Source: Planctomycetes bacterium syqfu (GTDB lineage Bacteria > Planctomycetota > Phycisphaerae > Phycisphaerales > Phycisphaeraceae). From it: a stretch of DNA of 64,000 bases. The notes below the pieces were generated by a model. The model had not been told where the DNA came from. It did no database searches and saw only the letters and a list, made by a program, of their open reading frames with translations. Position numbers and translations under genes: made by a program. Location of the stretch: assembly GCA_020974905.1 (NCBI GenBank), contig CP087563.1:1-64000 (forward strand), written 5' to 3'. Each line of letters begins with the position of its first letter. Position 1 is the stretch's first letter. This document shows, one piece after another, positions 42,776 through 52,810 of the stretch.

Positions 42776-44662
42776 CTATAGATCACTCTTGGTCACATGA
42801 ATCGTGTTGTTGCGATCGGATTGTTCGGATGGTTGAGTGATGATTTTAAAACCAATTGTCGTGGCAATGAGACTGCTGAATTTCGGGTAACGAATCACAT
42901 ACTCACCAAGTGAGTCCGTCGTCGCAGGTAATTCCGAGATCGTCTGTTTTCGAAGCAGGCGACCATCTGCATACATCTCCACAACCACATCCCCGGCAGC
43001 AACACAGCCGAGATTGGCAACGGTTAATTGCAATTCATCGGATTTGCGATCCCACGTTAACCAACTCGCATCAATCGCCGGGTCCGCCTTGGCGGGAGTC
43101 GGACTTGCGGGTTGAGATAACACAAGTTCGATGACAGATTGACCCGCAGTGACAGTGATTTTGTGCAGCGAACCACGATGGATATCTTCAAGTGCAGACA
43201 TGGATGCGATCTGGTCGGCCATGTCATCGTCATTGGCGTCAGGCCCCATGATCAATTGGTATTGACCGGCAGCCAATGCCCATGGCCGGAGCGTGATCTG
43301 ACGCGGGTTTGCATTGAAGTTAAACACCGTGACATGCAGGCCGGATTCTGAATAGCGATTGACTCTTGTCACAACATCAGTGCCCAGGTTTTCCCATGTG
43401 GCGATCGGTTGATAACCGTTACCAACTTTGGGTAGTTGGACTTCTTCAAAGAGGCCATGGCAACTGATCAGACCTAATATTTTCAATTGTTGTGATGGAT
43501 CGTTGATGACGGATTGAAGTGCAAAATCCAGTAGTTTGCGGTCACCTTCAGCGATGAATGAAGCCAGGAGATTAAGCCTTGTTGGATCATCGATTTTTTG
43601 ATGAGCACTTGAGGCAAGCAATGTGGCTTTGGCTTTGCCAGGGTTGGCGTCCGGGAGAATGGCAGGCATGCTACTGTCATAGGGAGTTGGTTTCTGGACA
43701 TACCATTGCCAGAGATTTACAACATTTTGATTGATGCTTGAGATGGCTTTGTTGTCACTGGTGAGTAATTCAAAACCATCACGCAGGCGTGTGGGTTCAT
43801 CGGGATCAAAACGGATGGGCTCTACTGTTTGCATGGCCTGCTGGGTTTTGATCTGAAGTTCACGCAGTGATTGGGCCCATGCTGGGATGTTGCCTTGGTA
43901 GGGGGAGAAGGTTTGGTGCGCGTTGGTGTTGGTTTGGTGTTGCCAGTTTTGCGGTTGGGCGAAGCGTTCAGCGATGATGGAAGGGGGGACAAGTTTGCCG
44001 TTGGTTAAGGCTTTGATCTGGGTGAGATCCAGGGGGTGATCAAAAATCCAGAGTTCGTCGATCCCGTTACTCGTTGCCAGTTTGAGTGTGGCAGGTTGGC
44101 GATCATCCTGATACCGGAAGCTTCCCCATTGGTGAGAGGCAAGCTTGCCGTTGACATAGAAGCGAACACCTTTGTTCTGATCCCACACGATGGCCATGTG
44201 CATCCACTGGCCTTTGGGCAGGTGACTGATGTTGGCTTCGCGGCCCAGTGCCTTGCCGGAGGGGAGTACGATCCACGGTCGCAGAAAGCCGTCGGACAGG
44301 TCAATGAGCATCAGCGGTTGACCATCTGAACCAAGCATCTGCATCGGGGCTTGGTTAGTCTCATCGACCTGCATGAAAAAGCAGATCGTTCCCCGCTTGG
44401 GATTGATGTTGCCTTGAAGATTGATAGCCAATTCCGGGGCGACACAGCCATTGCCCAATGCACCGCTGGAGATTTGGGCTTCGTGTTCACCCAGTGGAGT
44501 TTGACCTTTCCAGTAGCCTGCCAGTGATGCGTTGTCGAAGGACATGTAAAGCATCGTGCCCGCGGTTTCAAACTCGCGAATCTGATAACCAGCATGCGTT
44601 GGCAAAGTGATGATGGTCGAAAGACTCAAGAGCAGTAACATCATCCAGTTCAAACGTCGCAT
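42776..44662 (-). CDS. secreted LamG/concanavalin-like domain protein
   Basis: 628 residues from the ATG at 44662, with AGGAG about 9 nt upstream. The signal peptide RRLNWMMLLLLSLSTIITL is followed by PTHAG. Residues about 30-230 form a LamG/ConA-like jelly roll (TMLYMSFDNASLAG, GTICFFMQVDE, GQWMHMAIVWDQNKGVRFYV, GIDELWIFDHPLDLTQIKAL). The middle is helical. The C-terminus has beta segments, including a CARDB-like stretch (SDELQLTVANLGCVAAGDVV). Such proteins bind or display glycans at the cell surface. No catalytic motif is seen, and it is not clearly part of an operon. Confidence 0.75.
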   Translation of the reverse strand: MRRLNWMMLLLLSLSTIITLPTHAGYQIREFETAGTMLYMSFDNASLAGYWKGQTPLGEHEAQISSGALGNGCVAPELAINLQGNINPKRGTICFFMQVDETNQAPMQMLGSDGQPLMLIDLSDGFLRPWIVLPSGKALGREANISHLPKGQWMHMAIVWDQNKGVRFYVNGKLASHQWGSFRYQDDRQPATLKLATSNGIDELWIFDHPLDLTQIKALTNGKLVPPSIIAERFAQPQNWQHQTNTNAHQTFSPYQGNIPAWAQSLRELQIKTQQAMQTVEPIRFDPDEPTRLRDGFELLTSDNKAISSINQNVVNLWQWYVQKPTPYDSSMPAILPDANPGKAKATLLASSAHQKIDDPTRLNLLASFIAEGDRKLLDFALQSVINDPSQQLKILGLISCHGLFEEVQLPKVGNGYQPIATWENLGTDVVTRVNRYSESGLHVTVFNFNANPRQITLRPWALAAGQYQLIMGPDANDDDMADQIASMSALEDIHRGSLHKITVTAGQSVIELVLSQPASPTPAKADPAIDASWLTWDRKSDELQLTVANLGCVAAGDVVVEMYADGRLLRKQTISELPATTDSLGEYVIRYPKFSSLIATTIGFKIITQPSEQSDRNNTIHVTKSDL

Positions 44663-44818
44663 AGGCTTGGATCTCCTGTGAGATAAGGCAACAGGCCAGT
44701 GGCTTTGTGGGCTGATTCGAGGCAAGCAATCACAGATGACGTGGATGAATACGGGTTCAATCTCATGTCGTTCACGCGTCTTTGATTGCGATGGTGATTC
44801 GGCGGTGCTGTGATTCTA

Positions 44819-45721
44819 CTACATCACGCCGGCCAACGGCACGCAGCGGACCATCAAATCGGACAACTCATATTTTTCATCCAACCGGATCGGCAGGACC
44901 ATCCCGTGGCCGTGATTCGATGCCAGGATTAACATGCTGTCGGTTTTGGTTTCGTACCCCATGTCCGCTTTTTGGTGTCCACAGACAAACACCTTGGTGT
45001 CCCAGGCAAATTGCAGGCGGCTGGTGACGTCCGGCGTCTGATTGCGCCCCCAGACCAGCGCGTAGACATCTGAGTTGTCAGCCATGTCGTCCTGTTTGAT
45101 TTTTCGGTGAATGACCTTGGGATCAAATTCGAGCATGCGATTGGGGGAAGGCAGACTGTGCGAACACATAATGCCATTGGGACACTTGACCGCCAGAAGC
45201 ATGCTTGCAATGAAGGCTTTGATCGCCTCATGGACCTCATCACTACGGTCACCGAAGATGTAGTCCACGCCATCGTTAAAGGCCTGGACATGGGTGATCC
45301 CTTTTTTGAAGGTGCCTGATCCGATGAACTGCGCCAGTTCGTGATTGCCGAGCATGATGTGGACCTGATCGGGATAGGCTGCTTTGAGTGCAGCAGCTTT
45401 GATGAGCAGTCGCACGGAAAAGTCCATGTCATTGACCATATGCTCGCCGTGAATCAGTTCGTGGAGCACCACGTGTTGATCCGGGTTTTTATGCAGCTTG
45501 GCCAACTTGCAGATCAACGCAAAAAAGTAGGTGTGATCATGCAGGTCCCCCGTGAGCAGGACGTTGCCTTTGGCAGGTAAGTGGGCAGTCGAACCTTTAC
45601 GGTGGACATTATTCCAATTGGCCTCGGTGGCTTGTTTGAGCGTTTGTAAAGCCAGATCGGGATTCTGAAAATCCTGGGCAAAGAGTTCATCGAGATTGGG
45701 TTTATCGGGGGTGTTGGACAT
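44819..45721 (-). CDS. calcineurin-like metallophosphoesterase
   Basis: 300 residues. The metal-binding blocks are in order: NVLLTGDLHDH, VVLHELIHGEH, VHIMLGNHELAQF, MCSHSLPSP and VFVCGHQ. This is the calcineurin-like/PPP-type phosphoesterase fold, with GDLHDH instead of GDxHG and a His-rich second block. It has no signal peptide, so it acts in the cytoplasm. The substrate (protein, nucleotide or small-molecule phosphate) is unknown. It appears monocistronic. Confidence 0.88.
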   Translation of the reverse strand: MSNTPDKPNLDELFAQDFQNPDLALQTLKQATEANWNNVHRKGSTAHLPAKGNVLLTGDLHDHTYFFALICKLAKLHKNPDQHVVLHELIHGEHMVNDMDFSVRLLIKAAALKAAYPDQVHIMLGNHELAQFIGSGTFKKGITHVQAFNDGVDYIFGDRSDEVHEAIKAFIASMLLAVKCPNGIMCSHSLPSPNRMLEFDPKVIHRKIKQDDMADNSDVYALVWGRNQTPDVTSRLQFAWDTKVFVCGHQKADMGYETKTDSMLILASNHGHGMVLPIRLDEKYELSDLMVRCVPLAGVM

Positions 45722-45920
45722 AAAAAGTCATTATAGTCAGGATGTGACGATTGTGCGTGATTGTAGGTTGGATCACAACTGTTTTTCCAGTCGACAGATA
45801 CAAATTGATGAGAAGTCCATGCCCAAGTTAGCCAGGAGATGGCAAATTATTGCGATCATTTTTGCCGATTCCGTCTAAAATGATGCAATGACCTGTCGTT
45901 TCCCGCGTTAACCTGTCAGA

Positions 45921-46574
45921 ATGACGATGATGCAGACACCGAAACTGGCCACAGAGACAAATCTCGACCAGGTCCTGGCGGACGCTGCTGCCGGGAGTGC
46001 GTCTGCATGGGAACAGTTGGTACGAGCATACACGCCAAGGGTTTACGGTCTGATTTTCAGACAGTGTAAAGATCAGGAACTCAGCGAGGAAATGACGCAG
46101 GCCACGTTTGTGAAAGTGGTCAGCAAGCTCAAGGCATATGACGAACGCGGGCGATTTGAGCCTTGGTTGTTTCGGATCGCGATGAATCGACTGCGTGATG
46201 AGATGCGGCGTCGCAAGCGTCAGGCCGTGCCGATGGACATGACCCCCGGTGCATCAGCCGGTTCAGCCAGTGGCTCGGAGAAGGCCAGTCAATGGGCCGC
46301 CGCACAGGGCAAGATTGTACGCCAGCATGGTGAAGATGACCGGACGCCGTTGGAAGAGATGACACACAATGAGCAGCTTGATGCCGTGAAATTGGCTGTC
46401 GAGCAGCTTAGCGAATCGGACCGTGAGATTGTTTATTTAAGACATACTGCCGGTCTGACATTCGCCCAGATTGCCGAGACACTCGAACAACCCATCGGGA
46501 CGGTTTTGGCAAGAGGGCATCGTGCCTTGGCCAAGTTGCGAAAGCTTCTTGAAGGTGATGATTCGGAAAACTAA
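45921..46574 (+). CDS. ECF-type RNA polymerase sigma factor
   Basis: 217 residues. Sigma region 2 (YTPRVYGLIFRQCKDQELSE, FVKVVSKLKAYDERGRFEPW, LFRIAMNRLRDEMRRRKRQ) is joined by an unusually long linker of about 60 residues to region 4 (LSESDREIVYLRHTAGLTFA, QIAETLEQPIGTVLARGHRA). ECF factors redirect RNA polymerase to stress or envelope genes and are usually held by a cognate anti-sigma encoded next door. The next gene, 99 bp downstream, is a good candidate for that. Confidence 0.93.
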   Translation: MTMMQTPKLATETNLDQVLADAAAGSASAWEQLVRAYTPRVYGLIFRQCKDQELSEEMTQATFVKVVSKLKAYDERGRFEPWLFRIAMNRLRDEMRRRKRQAVPMDMTPGASAGSASGSEKASQWAAAQGKIVRQHGEDDRTPLEEMTHNEQLDAVKLAVEQLSESDREIVYLRHTAGLTFAQIAETLEQPIGTVLARGHRALAKLRKLLEGDDSEN

Positions 46575-46673
46575 CTGCCGCCGCAGGATGCGATGTCAGG
46601 CAGAGACAAATGTTGTAAGGTATGGGCCATCACACGGTGTGATTGGCCTTGAAGTTGAGGAAGGAATTCGGCG

Positions 46674-47315
46674 ATGACACGCCACGACCAAGACAATCCG
46701 ATGGATGCGTTCGAAGCCTTGCTCTCCGAAGCTTTGTCGCCCCAGATGCCCTCAGACGATCTGGCAGCACGGATCATTGCCAAGACTTCAGCCGACTCTG
46801 CCGCTCAAGCCGATGCGCCCCAACTCAAACTGGTCGGCGATCAGCAGGTCGCGTCACCGGTGGATCGCGAGCTTGAGCCGATGCTCGATGAAGCTTTGGC
46901 ACCACCACCTGTCCCGCATGGTCTGGTTAGACGGATCGTTGCTGCGACCAAGCCGGTGGGGAATCACGTGATCGCACGGATCGGCCCGCTGCGTCTGCGG
47001 TACAACATGGCAAGATACATCGCAGCCGGTGTGATCATCGCTGCGTCCTGGGGCATTGTCTTCCAAGCCATGGGTATCTGTGCCGACGCCTTCCATATTG
47101 TTCAGGCAACGCATCACGTTTCCACCATCATGAAGTACTCCGCGCCGGATACCGACATCGACCAGGAAATCGACCAGTTGGCCAACCAGGTCGACAAGCT
47201 TGCCCTTGGGGCCAACAACGAAGACTGGAACACCCGCGTCGGTGAAATGAGTGACAGTCTGCTGGGCCTTGAAAAAATGATTGAATCTGATACATCCGAC
47301 CAGACGATGTTTTAA
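46674..47315 (+). CDS. putative membrane-anchored anti-sigma factor
   Basis: 213 residues. One transmembrane helix (ARYIAAGVIIAASWGIVFQ, about residues 113-131) separates a cytoplasmic N-terminal part from a periplasmic C-terminal part with a coiled-coil-like stretch (DQEIDQLANQVDKLAL). The N-terminal part holds an internal duplication: LLSEALSPQMPSDDLAARII and MLDEALAPPPVPHGLVRRIV. No zinc-binding HxxxCxxC motif of ZAS anti-sigmas is seen. The anti-sigma role is inferred from its place after the ECF gene and its topology. Confidence 0.65.
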   Translation: MTRHDQDNPMDAFEALLSEALSPQMPSDDLAARIIAKTSADSAAQADAPQLKLVGDQQVASPVDRELEPMLDEALAPPPVPHGLVRRIVAATKPVGNHVIARIGPLRLRYNMARYIAAGVIIAASWGIVFQAMGICADAFHIVQATHHVSTIMKYSAPDTDIDQEIDQLANQVDKLALGANNEDWNTRVGEMSDSLLGLEKMIESDTSDQTMF

Positions 47316-47330
47316 GTGACCGTAATGATC

Positions 47331-48032
47331 ATGAAAGTGAAATTCATGTCGCGTTGGAATTGGATACTTCTGTGCCTGGTGCTGCTCGGTCTTACGTGCA
47401 TGAGTTATGCCCAGGCTGACAAGAAGGCCACGCTGACACCTGATGAAGAGCAGGCCTTGATGGACGCTGCCGATCAGGGGCCGCCGCCGCGTGGGATGAT
47501 GGATGATGGTCCGCCACGCGATCGTCGCCGTGACGGGCAGGGGCCGCATCGTGGTGGTCGTCCGCCCGAAGAACTCAACGAGCAGCAACTCAAGCATCTG
47601 TTCTCCATCCTCAGCGAAGTCAATCCTGAACTTGTTGACAAAATCAAGACATGGCAGGAAGTCAATCCTGATCGCTCGAATCGCATGTTGGCCCGGACAT
47701 ATGGCCGTATGCAGGATTTGATCCAGTTAAAAATGGATGACCCGCCGATGTACGAACTGAAGGTGGCCGACTTCAAACTGGACACACGTAGCCGCGTGTT
47801 ATCCATGAGCTATCGTCGAACACCCACAGATGAATTGCGTAACGAATTGCTTGCTGTGCTCAAGCAGCAATTTGAGGTCCGCCAGAAAATCCGTGAACAC
47901 GAGCTCGAACGTCTCAAAGCCAAGATTGGTGAGCTCGAATCCCAACTTCAAGAGCGTGCCAGCAATCGCGAAAAAATCATCGACAAGCAATTCCAAAGCA
48001 TGACACGCAAACCCACCAACCGCAAATGGTGA
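47331..48032 (+). CDS. periplasmic CpxP/Spy-like helical protein
   Basis: About 233 residues; ATG codons at 47325, 47331 and 47346 and a GTG at 47316 are all possible starts. The signal peptide SRWNWILLCLVLLGLTCMS ends in YAQA. A Pro/Gly/Arg-rich segment (QGPPPRGMMDDGPPRDRRRD) is followed by long amphipathic helices (LKHLFSILSEVNPELVDKIK, then EVRQKIREHELERLKAKIGE), as in zinc-resistance/CpxP-type envelope stress sensors. It is the third gene of a sigma/anti-sigma/sensor operon, so a role in sensing envelope stress is inferred. Confidence 0.65.
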   Translation: MKVKFMSRWNWILLCLVLLGLTCMSYAQADKKATLTPDEEQALMDAADQGPPPRGMMDDGPPRDRRRDGQGPHRGGRPPEELNEQQLKHLFSILSEVNPELVDKIKTWQEVNPDRSNRMLARTYGRMQDLIQLKMDDPPMYELKVADFKLDTRSRVLSMSYRRTPTDELRNELLAVLKQQFEVRQKIREHELERLKAKIGELESQLQERASNREKIIDKQFQSMTRKPTNRKW

Positions 48033-48349
48033 TCCTCACACACCGCTTGCGGTTTAGCGCGATCTCACTTCTCCAACACGTTCGCTTGAAATTTCCAACC
48101 AAGCAGTCAGATGAAAACCGCAGAGATGAATCTGGCCAGTGGATTGCGAACCCTTGGTAATCGTGTTCTTGATGCGGTGCTTAGCCCGCTTCAGACAACC
48201 CCATCTCTTTTGAACTGCCTTCTCGCTTGAGAAAACAGAGAATATCAGCATAATCATGCGTCTGGACCTCATCTCGGTGAGTCCTGATTGAATACCAACG
48301 TCACAGACGATAACCGCTAATCCTGTTTTGCAACGAGGAACGATTCACC
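48033..48349. other. 317-bp intergenic region before icd
   Basis: It contains a family C palindrome right after the upstream stop codon and presumably the icd promoter. No gene or other structure was found. Confidence 0.5.
48042..48067. repeat. short palindrome, family C copy 2
   Basis: ACCGCTTGCGGTTTAGCGCG, followed by ATCTCA, is nearly identical to 60630-60655 over 26 bp. The hairpin arms are ACCGC/GCGGT. Both copies lie a few bases after a stop codon. Confidence 0.7.
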
Positions 48350-49594
<1,245 letters not shown>

Positions 49595-49631
49595 TTTCAG
49601 TTAGCTTGTCTGACAATGAAAACAAATCATC

Positions 49632-49668
49632 ACCGGCCACAAGCCTTCGAACTTGTGGTCGGTTTTTT
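49632..49668 (+). terminator. rho-independent terminator of icd
   Basis: ACCGGCCACAAG and CTTGTGGTCGGT form a 12-bp stem with one G-T pair, followed by TTTTT, 37 bp after the icd stop codon. Confidence 0.92.
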
Positions 49669-49691
49669 AAGCAATAGAAAGTGAATCACAA

Positions 49692-50009
49692 ATGTCTCAA
49701 ACATTCGATAACGTCTCCGTCAATCCCAAGGCCAACGTCTACTACGATGGCAAGGTCGTCAGCTTCACCATCAACTTTGAAGATGGTACGCGCAAGACCA
49801 TGGGGTTGATTTATACCGGTGAATACAACTTCGGCACTGAAGCGGCTGAAAACATGGCGATCACCGACGGGATCTGCAAGGTCAAAGTCAAAGGTGCAAC
49901 CGAATGGACGGTTTACGAAGGTGGACAGGCGTTTGATGTGCCTGCAAACAGCAGCTTCGACATTGTCGTTGAATCCGGCATTGCTCAGTATGTGTGCTCG
50001 TATGGTTGA
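49692..50009 (+). CDS. ppnP: pyrimidine/purine nucleoside phosphorylase PpnP
   Basis: 105 residues, a single cupin domain of the DUF1255 (YaiE/PpnP) family: NPKANVYYDGKVVSFTI, GLIYTGEYNFGTEAAENMAI, TEWTVYEGGQAFDVPANSSF and the end YVCSYG align along its length with E. coli PpnP (94 residues). PpnP splits nucleosides with phosphate into base and ribose-1-phosphate. It is a single gene between two terminators. Confidence 0.95.
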   Translation: MSQTFDNVSVNPKANVYYDGKVVSFTINFEDGTRKTMGLIYTGEYNFGTEAAENMAITDGICKVKVKGATEWTVYEGGQAFDVPANSSFDIVVESGIAQYVCSYG

Positions 50010-50038
50010 ATGACCGACGACAAGAATTGAATTACAAA

Positions 50039-50067
50039 ACACCCGGTGAATGTCGGGTGTTTTTTTA
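50039..50067 (+). terminator. rho-independent terminator of ppnP
   Basis: ACACCCG-N8-CGGGTGT followed by TTTTTTT, 29 bp after the ppnP stop codon. Confidence 0.92.
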
Positions 50068-50086
50068 TGTCAAGATGGTGTTGTAT

Positions 50087-50306
50087 GAACCGCGCACGAA
50101 GTCATGCCAATCCCATTTATAACGCGTGCGATTGAATTCATTGAGCACCGGGTGTCAACCTGGTGCCCCATAGCGCAACGTGGACACAACGGGCACCGGA
50201 TTGACATCCGGTGCTCATGCAAGCACGAGTTGTTAACAGGATTAGTATAAGCGGGTTCTGTTGATGGCAGGTCATTCAAGACACCCGCTTACTTCGTGCG
50301 CGGCTC
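50087..50306. repeat. 220-bp nested foldback element
   Basis: Outer arms GAACCGCGCACGAAGT (50087-50102) and ACTTCGTGCGCGGCTC (50291-50306) match at 15 of 16 positions. Inner 26-bp arms at 50143-50168 and 50191-50216 (cores GAGCACCGGGTGTC and GACATCCGGTGCTC) differ at 3 positions, and each is itself nearly palindromic. It sits between the convergent ppnP and marC genes, has no coding capacity and looks like a non-autonomous mobile element or REP pair. Confidence 0.8.
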
Positions 50307-50342
50307 TTTGGCTATGTTTTAGGAGCAAATCACCATGTGATA

Positions 50343-50948
50343 TTACGGTGTGAACCATTCACTGACACCGCGCATGATCATGTCGATGGAGACGGTGCCG
50401 ATGTAGAGTGCGAGGATTCGGCCGGAGACTTCGATGTATTTCTGGATCAGGTTTTCGTGACGGGTGTGAATTTTGTCGTGAATGAACTTGAGCAGGATCA
50501 TCACGAAGATGGAGAGAAACACCGTGCCGAAGATTGCACCGACGGCGATGGCAGGATTGAGTTTCTTGCCCATGAGGACCGCTGCACTGATGGTACTGGG
50601 ACCGACGAGAATCGGCATGGCAATGGAGGTCGCCACATCGGTCATATCACCGCGCAAACCTTCGATAGCATTGGTGCCCTTGAGCACGAATTGCACGCCG
50701 ATGATCAGGAAAATTACGCCACCAAAAATCTGGAACGATGCAAACTGTGCCTGAATGATATCTCGAAAGATCACATCACCGACGACGGCAAAAATGCTGA
50801 AAATAATACTGCTATAGAGTCCGGCTTTGATGAGGTTGATGGCGAAAGTTTTCTTGTCGTGATACTTGACGATCTCGATCAGATACAGGATCACGAGAAA
50901 GGGATTAAGCAGCATGAACAGCAAAATGGACGATTCGATAATGGGCAT
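50343..50948 (-). CDS. MarC family integral membrane protein
   Basis: 201 residues with six predicted membrane helices. FMLLNPFLVILYLIEIVKYH, FQIFGGVIFLIIGVQFVL, SIAMPILVGPSTISAAVLMG and the end ALYIGTVSIDMIMRGVSEWF are MarC/UPF0056 features, including the paired N-P/G-P-x-T signatures of the two halves. MarC was once linked to multiple antibiotic resistance but no transport activity is established. It converges on ppnP across the foldback element. Confidence 0.92.
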   Translation of the reverse strand: MPIIESSILLFMLLNPFLVILYLIEIVKYHDKKTFAINLIKAGLYSSIIFSIFAVVGDVIFRDIIQAQFASFQIFGGVIFLIIGVQFVLKGTNAIEGLRGDMTDVATSIAMPILVGPSTISAAVLMGKKLNPAIAVGAIFGTVFLSIFVMILLKFIHDKIHTRHENLIQKYIEVSGRILALYIGTVSIDMIMRGVSEWFTP

Positions 50949-51096
50949 GTATTGGGCTCTTGTGGAGAAAATCGCGTGTTTCTGCAGTGATTTTAAACGA
51001 AATGCGATAACGATGCACAGCTTATGCGCATTGAATGTGGTTCATGCTGATTGGCAATGGGAGAAACACATCACAAGTGATGCGATTAAATACATG

Positions 51097-52389
51097 TCAC
51101 GCACCGGGGCCGAAGATCAGGGCATTTTTGCCTTGGCGTTTGGATTGCAACGCGATCTGGTCGGCTTTGTCCAGGAGATCAGCAGCGGTAGAGCCGTCCC
51201 ATGGATAACCTGCAATGCCGCCGGAGATGGTGAGTGTGCCTGGGGCTTCGTCACGGAGTTTATGAAACTTGTGGGTGACGATGGCTTGCTGGAATCGCTG
51301 AGCGATGTGTCGGACTTCAGTGGGGTGCTGTGAGTTGGGACGGCGAGGGCCTGAAGCATCCCAGAAAATCACTGCAAATTCATCACCGCCGATACGTGCG
51401 ATCACATCGTGGGGGCGCATGACACTTTTCATGAGTTGTGCGGTATGGATGAGAATTTCGTCACCGGCAGCATGGCCATACTTGTCGTTGTACTGTTTGA
51501 AATCGTCAATATCAAAGACCATCACCGATACACGGAAGCGTTCAGCCTGGGCGCGTTGGAGCAGTTGTTTGAGGAAGATGTCAAAATAACGACGGTTCCA
51601 CACATCGGTCAGCGGATCACTCATGGCAAGCTTCCACATGCCCTGCATCTTGGTTTGCAGACTCAGCCAATGGGCGAGCCAGGATGCCCAGCCTTCGAGA
51701 AACTCCATGGGGGTGTCCTGATCTGCAGCAAGCATGCCAAAGCAGCGGCTGTTATGACGGACAATGGTGGAGACGGTCCCAAGTGGCATCTTCCCATTTT
51801 TAACGAACTTGGCGGATTGGATGCCACTTTGCTGGCGGAGGATCTGCATGGCCACGTCGGAGATGTCTTTTTGATCTTCGAGCAGTTGGCTGACCAGATC
51901 GATATCACCCAGTAATGTTTCGGGTTCGGGAGCGTGTGCAAGTTCCTGTGCTTTTTTCAGGTTGCTCAGCAGGGCGGTTTTGAGTTTCTCCGGGCCGATG
52001 GGTTCGGTGAGATACATATCAAAACCGGCGTCGACCGCTTCTTTGGCCTGCTGACGTTCGGTGGGGGCAGCGATGAGAATCAGTTTACTGCGTGGCGAGA
52101 ACTTGCGGAGTTGCGTCGCGGTAGAGCGTGCTAAATCACCGAGTCCCTGCACCGAGCCGATGATGATCTCGGGATGGCGATGCGATGCCTGGGCATGCGC
52201 CGCCGCGGTGAGATAGCTGGTGACGATGGTGAAGTCTGCCTCGATGCCGGTGCTTTGGAAAAGCGTTTTGACATCCTGAGCAAACTGTCCACGTCCTACG
52301 ATGAGCACTTGCCCGACATTGGGCAGGGGCGCATCGGTTGCGTCCGAGGTTGCATCGGTCTTTGGATGTGAGGATGTGGATTCGGTCAC
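51097..52389 (-). CDS. diguanylate cyclase with degenerate receiver domain
   Basis: 430 residues. Residues 25-150 have a response-regulator fold (GQVLIVGRGQFAQDVKTLFQ, KLILIAAPTERQQAKEAVDA, MYLTEPIGPEKLK), but the phospho-acceptor position reads IIIGSVQG instead of an Asp. A linker of about 100 residues follows. The GGDEF domain has DPLTDVWNRRYFD, VMVFDIDDFKQYNDKYGHAA, the active site ARIGGDEFAVIF and an allosteric I-site RPHD five residues before it. It should make c-di-GMP from two GTP with product inhibition, with input that is not phosphorylation at the usual Asp. Confidence 0.93.
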   Translation of the reverse strand: MTESTSSHPKTDATSDATDAPLPNVGQVLIVGRGQFAQDVKTLFQSTGIEADFTIVTSYLTAAAHAQASHRHPEIIIGSVQGLGDLARSTATQLRKFSPRSKLILIAAPTERQQAKEAVDAGFDMYLTEPIGPEKLKTALLSNLKKAQELAHAPEPETLLGDIDLVSQLLEDQKDISDVAMQILRQQSGIQSAKFVKNGKMPLGTVSTIVRHNSRCFGMLAADQDTPMEFLEGWASWLAHWLSLQTKMQGMWKLAMSDPLTDVWNRRYFDIFLKQLLQRAQAERFRVSVMVFDIDDFKQYNDKYGHAAGDEILIHTAQLMKSVMRPHDVIARIGGDEFAVIFWDASGPRRPNSQHPTEVRHIAQRFQQAIVTHKFHKLRDEAPGTLTISGGIAGYPWDGSTAADLLDKADQIALQSKRQGKNALIFGPGA

Positions 52390-52810
52390 GTCCTTCTTCT
52401 CCCTGGCTGTGAGCAGTTTTTGCCCATCAGCGTAGACGATGGTTGAATACTGATCACCGGTTTGCGTCGGACCGGATCGAACAAAGATCAGCCGATGCCT
52501 GACTGTTTTATTGTAGTCAGGCCCATCAGTCTGCCCAAGCTAAACCACGCCAATCTTCAGATGCTGCATAAATCCGACGGTTGTGCTGGAACATTCACAA
52601 GGCAAGGCCTTACAGACGTTATGCGCGTTACAGCAAGCCGGTCGAATGATCCGGGTGAAGCAGGCTCAAGTGAAACAGGACTGGATTGTATTGATTTCGA
52701 TCATTCACGCTAAGCTAAAAGCCGTTTACGAATTAGACACAAAACGCCGATCCGCAACCGCAAAAATCTGTTAAGCTACGCATGCACTAACACCTTATGG
52801 AGAGCGCCAC
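52390..52810. other. 421-bp divergent intergenic region
   Basis: This gap lies between the diguanylate cyclase and antiporter genes and must hold promoters for both. A ribosome site GGAG lies 8 nt before the TTG start at 52811. No gene, strong hairpin or repeat was found. Confidence 0.5.
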
